A stretch of 8,425 nt of DNA from Actinomycetota bacterium (GTDB lineage: Bacteria; Actinomycetota; Aquicultoria; Aquicultorales; Aquicultoraceae), in contig JASEIR010000110.1 of the NCBI GenBank assembly GCA_030017355.1, forward strand, positions 1 through 8,425, in the 5' to 3' direction. This document shows positions 5,992 through 8,425 of the stretch, in pieces (position 1 is the stretch's first letter; each line of letters opens with the position of its first letter). The notes below the pieces were generated by a model. The model was not told the DNA's origin, ran no database searches, and was given only the letters and a program-made list of their open reading frames with translations. Position numbers and translations under genes: made by a program.

Positions 5992-6076
5992 GCTAGTTGC
6001 GTAAAGAGCTGTATAAAGGAAGTAATCAGAGATTCATCGCATAGCAGCAAGTCGTCACAGGGGAAGGATAACCATT

Positions 6077-7855
6077 ATGCCAAGGACATCAGTTATTATC
6101 CCAGCATTTAATGAGGAACGTGGCATTATACCAACCCTTCAAGATGTGCGAGCGGAAACCGAGGGCCTTGATGTAGAAATTATAGTTGTTGATGATGGTT
6201 CAACTGACAAGACCAGTGAACTTGCCAAAGCCCATGCAGACAAGGTAATAAAACACAGAGTAAATCAAGGTAAGGGCGCTGCCATGAAGACAGGTTATCA
6301 GGCAGCCGCTGGTGAATATATTGTGTTCTTGGACGCCGATGGAACGTACCCTGCAAAATACATCCCAGATATCGTCCGCAAGCTTAAAGATGTAGATATA
6401 GTTTTTACATCTCGCGTGAATAAAGAAAACATTCGCATCCTTAACCGCTTTGGCAATTGGCTTATCTCAAAACTTATCAAGAAACTAACTGGTTTTATAG
6501 GTCATGACCCCTTATCTGGCCTGTATGGAATGCGACGGTCAGTAATTGACGCCATAGGCTTAGAGTCATCAACCTTTGCAGTTGAGACAGAAATCGTAGT
6601 AAAGGCAAGCTCCATGCGATTTGATGCCTCAGAAATTCCAGTAAGTTATAGGCCAAGAGTTGGCTCTTCCAAACTGCGACCATTCCGCGATGGTCTGCGC
6701 ATATTCCGAGTTTTAGTGGATCTACTTTTTATTTTCCAGCCCAATATTACTTTTGCTCTACCTGGTTCACTTATTTTTCTAGCTAGCATCTTCTTGGCAA
6801 GCATTCTCGCCATTAAAGGTATAGTAACCTTTGGTAATATTCGACTGGGGTTTAACTCGCTCTTAGCAAGCATAGCTTTTATGGCGCTTGGACTAAACAC
6901 AGCAATTTATGGGGGCATAATTGATTTGTATGCTACAAGACACCATTTTAAGAAGCCAACCTCTATTACTATTGCCCTCGCAAAGCTGCCTGTTTTTAGC
7001 TTATTGCGCAATTTCAGTATATTAGTGCTAGCTGTAAGCTTGCCGGCATTGGCTTATCTCTGCTATACCTGGGCAAGCAAAGGATTTGGGCCTTTTTCAT
7101 CAACCAAACCTTGGATACTCGCGCTAGCAGGGTTGCTTCTTGGGTTGCAAGGCTTATTCGCAAGCATCACCGGCCGTATCTTTGCAAAAGATTGCCTTGA
7201 AGAAAACGTCATAGAGAAAGCTTGGCCATTCTTCGACCAAATAATAGCTAATGCAAGATATAGGCGTGTAAAGAAATTAATTCCTCCTGGCAGTATCATT
7301 TGTGACCTTGGCTGTGGATACGATGGGACCTTTCTGCGGAAACTATCAACTCTTAAGTTAGAGGGTTATGGATTTGACCGCAGCGTAGAAAAGGATTTAA
7401 TAATTGGGGATATAAAGATATCTTCTTTAAATCTTGCAAATAAGATTCCACTTGAAAACGAAAGCGTTGATCTTGTAACAAGTCTAGCTCTTCTAGAGCA
7501 TCTAGATGATCCGATCAATTTCGTAAGAGAGGTTTTTCGAATCCTAAAGCCAGGCGGAAAATTTATTCTTACAACTCCAGCACCTCGCGCTAAACTACTT
7601 CTTGAATTTTTAGCTTTTCGCTTAAAATTAATCTCGGTCGATGAGGTTAAGGATCATAAGCGCTATTTTCCCAAACAAGAGATAAAGCGCCTCCTCGAAG
7701 AAGGAAGTGGTTTCATAAACAGCTCTGTAAAAACTTTTCTTCTGGGCTTTAATCAAATTGCTATTGCTTATAAACCAGAAGAGAGTGCTCTGCGTATAGA
7801 TTTCGAGCAACGGGTCGATGCAGAAATAATAAAGCAGGAATTAAGCAGTTCTTAA
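6077..7855 (+). CDS. Fusion: GT2 polyprenyl-phosphate-sugar-synthase-like domain, membrane helices, SAM methyltransferase
   Basis: A 592-residue three-part protein. Residues 1-220 are a GT2 domain of the dolichyl/polyprenyl-phosphate sugar synthase type: VIIPAFNEE (6-14), VDDGSTD (38-44), NQGKGAAMKTGYQAA (63-77), the metal motif DADGTYP (86-92), DPLSGLYGMRRS (144-155) and EIPVSYRPRVGSSK (186-199). About four membrane helices follow (223-246, 255-285, 307-331, 345-369), the layout of the archaeal dolichyl-phosphate-mannose synthase. Residues 385-592 are a class I methyltransferase: SAM-binding CDLGCGYDG (409-417), acidic GFDRS (432-436), VDLVTSLALLEHLDDP (464-479) and LKPGGKFILTTPAP (490-503). 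A likely role is making a lipid-linked sugar at the inner membrane face, with methylation of the sugar, lipid or a partner; the methyl acceptor is unknown. The ATG follows GGAAGGA (6062-6068) by eight bases, and the stop is TAA. The reading frame is continuous, so this is a real fusion unless there is an assembly error. It is divergent from the GT39-type gene. Confidence 0.88.
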   Translation: MPRTSVIIPAFNEERGIIPTLQDVRAETEGLDVEIIVVDDGSTDKTSELAKAHADKVIKHRVNQGKGAAMKTGYQAAAGEYIVFLDADGTYPAKYIPDIVRKLKDVDIVFTSRVNKENIRILNRFGNWLISKLIKKLTGFIGHDPLSGLYGMRRSVIDAIGLESSTFAVETEIVVKASSMRFDASEIPVSYRPRVGSSKLRPFRDGLRIFRVLVDLLFIFQPNITFALPGSLIFLASIFLASILAIKGIVTFGNIRLGFNSLLASIAFMALGLNTAIYGGIIDLYATRHHFKKPTSITIALAKLPVFSLLRNFSILVLAVSLPALAYLCYTWASKGFGPFSSTKPWILALAGLLLGLQGLFASITGRIFAKDCLEENVIEKAWPFFDQIIANARYRRVKKLIPPGSIICDLGCGYDGTFLRKLSTLKLEGYGFDRSVEKDLIIGDIKISSLNLANKIPLENESVDLVTSLALLEHLDDPINFVREVFRILKPGGKFILTTPAPRAKLLLEFLAFRLKLISVDEVKDHKRYFPKQEIKRLLEEGSGFINSSVKTFLLGFNQIAIAYKPEESALRIDFEQRVDAEIIKQELSSS

Positions 7856-7902
7856 ATCATCTCGTCAGAATAATAGGTAATGCGTTTTGATCGGCCTATA
7901 CG

Positions 7903-8425
7903 CTAACCAGCCATACACGCCTTAACTAAAAGACTCTCGCCTAAGCCAAGAGCATCAACTATACGATTATATGGCGCAAATACAATCCCGTTTTTACGAA
8001 AGGATATGTTGATGGCCTTCAAAGAAATGCATTCCAAGATGGTCTTTTGTCTTTCTTGATTACTACCATTTTTAGCCAAATCCCATGAGGTGTCTCTGCA
8101 ACCTTCCTCTGGACTCGTGAGCAAAGAGCGAAGCTGCAAAACAGACCATAGATTTGGCGTGATAGTTCGAATGCTAATAATCTCTAATCCAGCTTGTCTC
8201 AAAAGCAGTCCAATGCTTGTCTTAGTAAAATGGTTTAAGTGATATGGAACATGCCAATGCAGCCATCGTCTACCCAATATTCTTCTATTTAGAGCATTTG
8301 CATTTGGGCAACTCAGTATTATCTTGCCATTGCTCTTAAGCTTGTCTTTAAGAGATAGAAGGAGCTGTAAGGGATCGGGTATATGCTCTATAACCTGGCT
8401 GAGAGTAATCAGGTCAAAGAATTGA
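7903..8425 (-). CDS. Class I SAM-dependent methyltransferase, partial (N-terminus beyond window)
   Basis: The open frame runs without a stop from the right edge (first full codon 8424-8422) to a TAG at 7905-7903, giving 173 visible residues; the start and the glycine-rich SAM-binding motif are off the window. The visible part begins with FDLITLSQVIEHIPDP, the conserved post-motif-II region of class I methyltransferases of the Methyltransf_23/11 type. It continues with LKDKLKSNGKIILSCPNANA, then HVPYHLNHFT and LLRQAGLEI, which in these families mark the fold's C-terminal strands. The tail IVDALGLGESLLVKACM matches the usual ending of methyltransferases in surface-glycan clusters. A TTG at 8277 is in frame but internal to the conserved domain, so it is not the start. 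It converges with the fusion gene across 47 bases without a clear terminator. Its likely role is methylation in glycan or lipid synthesis; the substrate is unknown. Confidence 0.85.
   Translation of the reverse strand, partial: QFFDLITLSQVIEHIPDPLQLLLSLKDKLKSNGKIILSCPNANALNRRILGRRWLHWHVPYHLNHFTKTSIGLLLRQAGLEIISIRTITPNLWSVLQLRSLLTSPEEGCRDTSWDLAKNGSNQERQKTILECISLKAINISFRKNGIVFAPYNRIVDALGLGESLLVKACMAG

Larger units (their letters stand above)
5651..6076. other. Divergent intergenic region with regulatory signals, no gene seen
   Basis: This 426-base stretch separates the divergent membrane glycosyltransferase and the GT2-methyltransferase gene. I found no convincing coding frame and no tRNA, CRISPR or mobile-element signature. 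It holds promoter candidates in both directions, a 10-base-period ATTGCC direct repeat near the minus-strand promoter, and an imperfect inverted repeat in the plus-strand leader. These are listed separately. I see no recognisable riboswitch consensus, though the plus-strand leader of about 150 bases is long enough to carry one. Confidence 0.6.

Noticed and set aside
7903..8277. A complete 124-residue gene starting at TTG 8277
   Set aside because: The same frame continues upstream to the window edge through conserved methyltransferase sequence, so this is only the C-terminal part of a larger gene.
1..8425. CRISPR array, tRNA, rRNA or insertion sequence
   Set aside because: No regularly spaced repeats, no cloverleaf or CCA-type signature, no rRNA-like stretch and no transposase frame or terminal repeats were seen on either strand.

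Overview
The window is bacterial DNA of AT-leaning composition using the standard genetic code. TGG encodes Trp in the intact genes, and TGA is the genuine stop of two of them. Spacing to Shine-Dalgarno sites is bacterial, and several sigma70-like promoter candidates can be seen. No rRNA, tRNA, phage gene or transposase is present to fix the taxon. The mix of a PIN toxin-antitoxin pair, a stand-alone Uma2 nuclease and a hairpin-forming GC-rich repeat suits an environmental or anaerobic bacterium, but I cannot name a phylum with confidence.

Layout. 1-159: gene-free left edge with two hairpin-forming sequences, one resembling the dispersed palindromic repeats seen in many bacterial genomes. 160-795: a PIN-toxin/antitoxin operon on the minus strand. 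The antitoxin and its promoter look intact, but the toxin has a TGA stop where its conserved Trp codon should be. 811-3265: manC (GDP-mannose synthesis) and a family-2 glycosyltransferase on the minus strand, separated by a gap holding a promoter candidate. 3386-3436: overlapping divergent promoter candidates inside an inverted repeat. 3520-4074: a plus-strand Uma2-family nuclease-fold gene with a GTG start. 4193-5650: a minus-strand polytopic membrane glycosyltransferase of the GT39/PMT_2 type. 5651-6076: a 426-base divergent intergenic region. 6077-7855: a plus-strand three-part protein, GT2 catalytic domain, about four membrane helices, then a SAM-dependent methyltransferase domain. 7903-8425: a minus-strand class I methyltransferase cut by the right edge.

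How the genes may work together (inference). ManC makes GDP-mannose. The GT2-plus-membrane-helix half of the 592-residue protein has the layout of polyprenyl/dolichyl-phosphate sugar synthases. The GT39-type protein encoded divergently from it belongs to a class that uses lipid-phosphate-linked sugars outside the membrane. The window could therefore hold much of a lipid-linked mannose (or other hexose) transfer route for a surface glycan or glycoprotein, with two methyltransferases as tailoring or lipid-modifying enzymes. The sequence does not show substrate identity. The most unusual items are the GT2-membrane-methyltransferase fusion and the nonsense-broken toxin next to an intact antitoxin.
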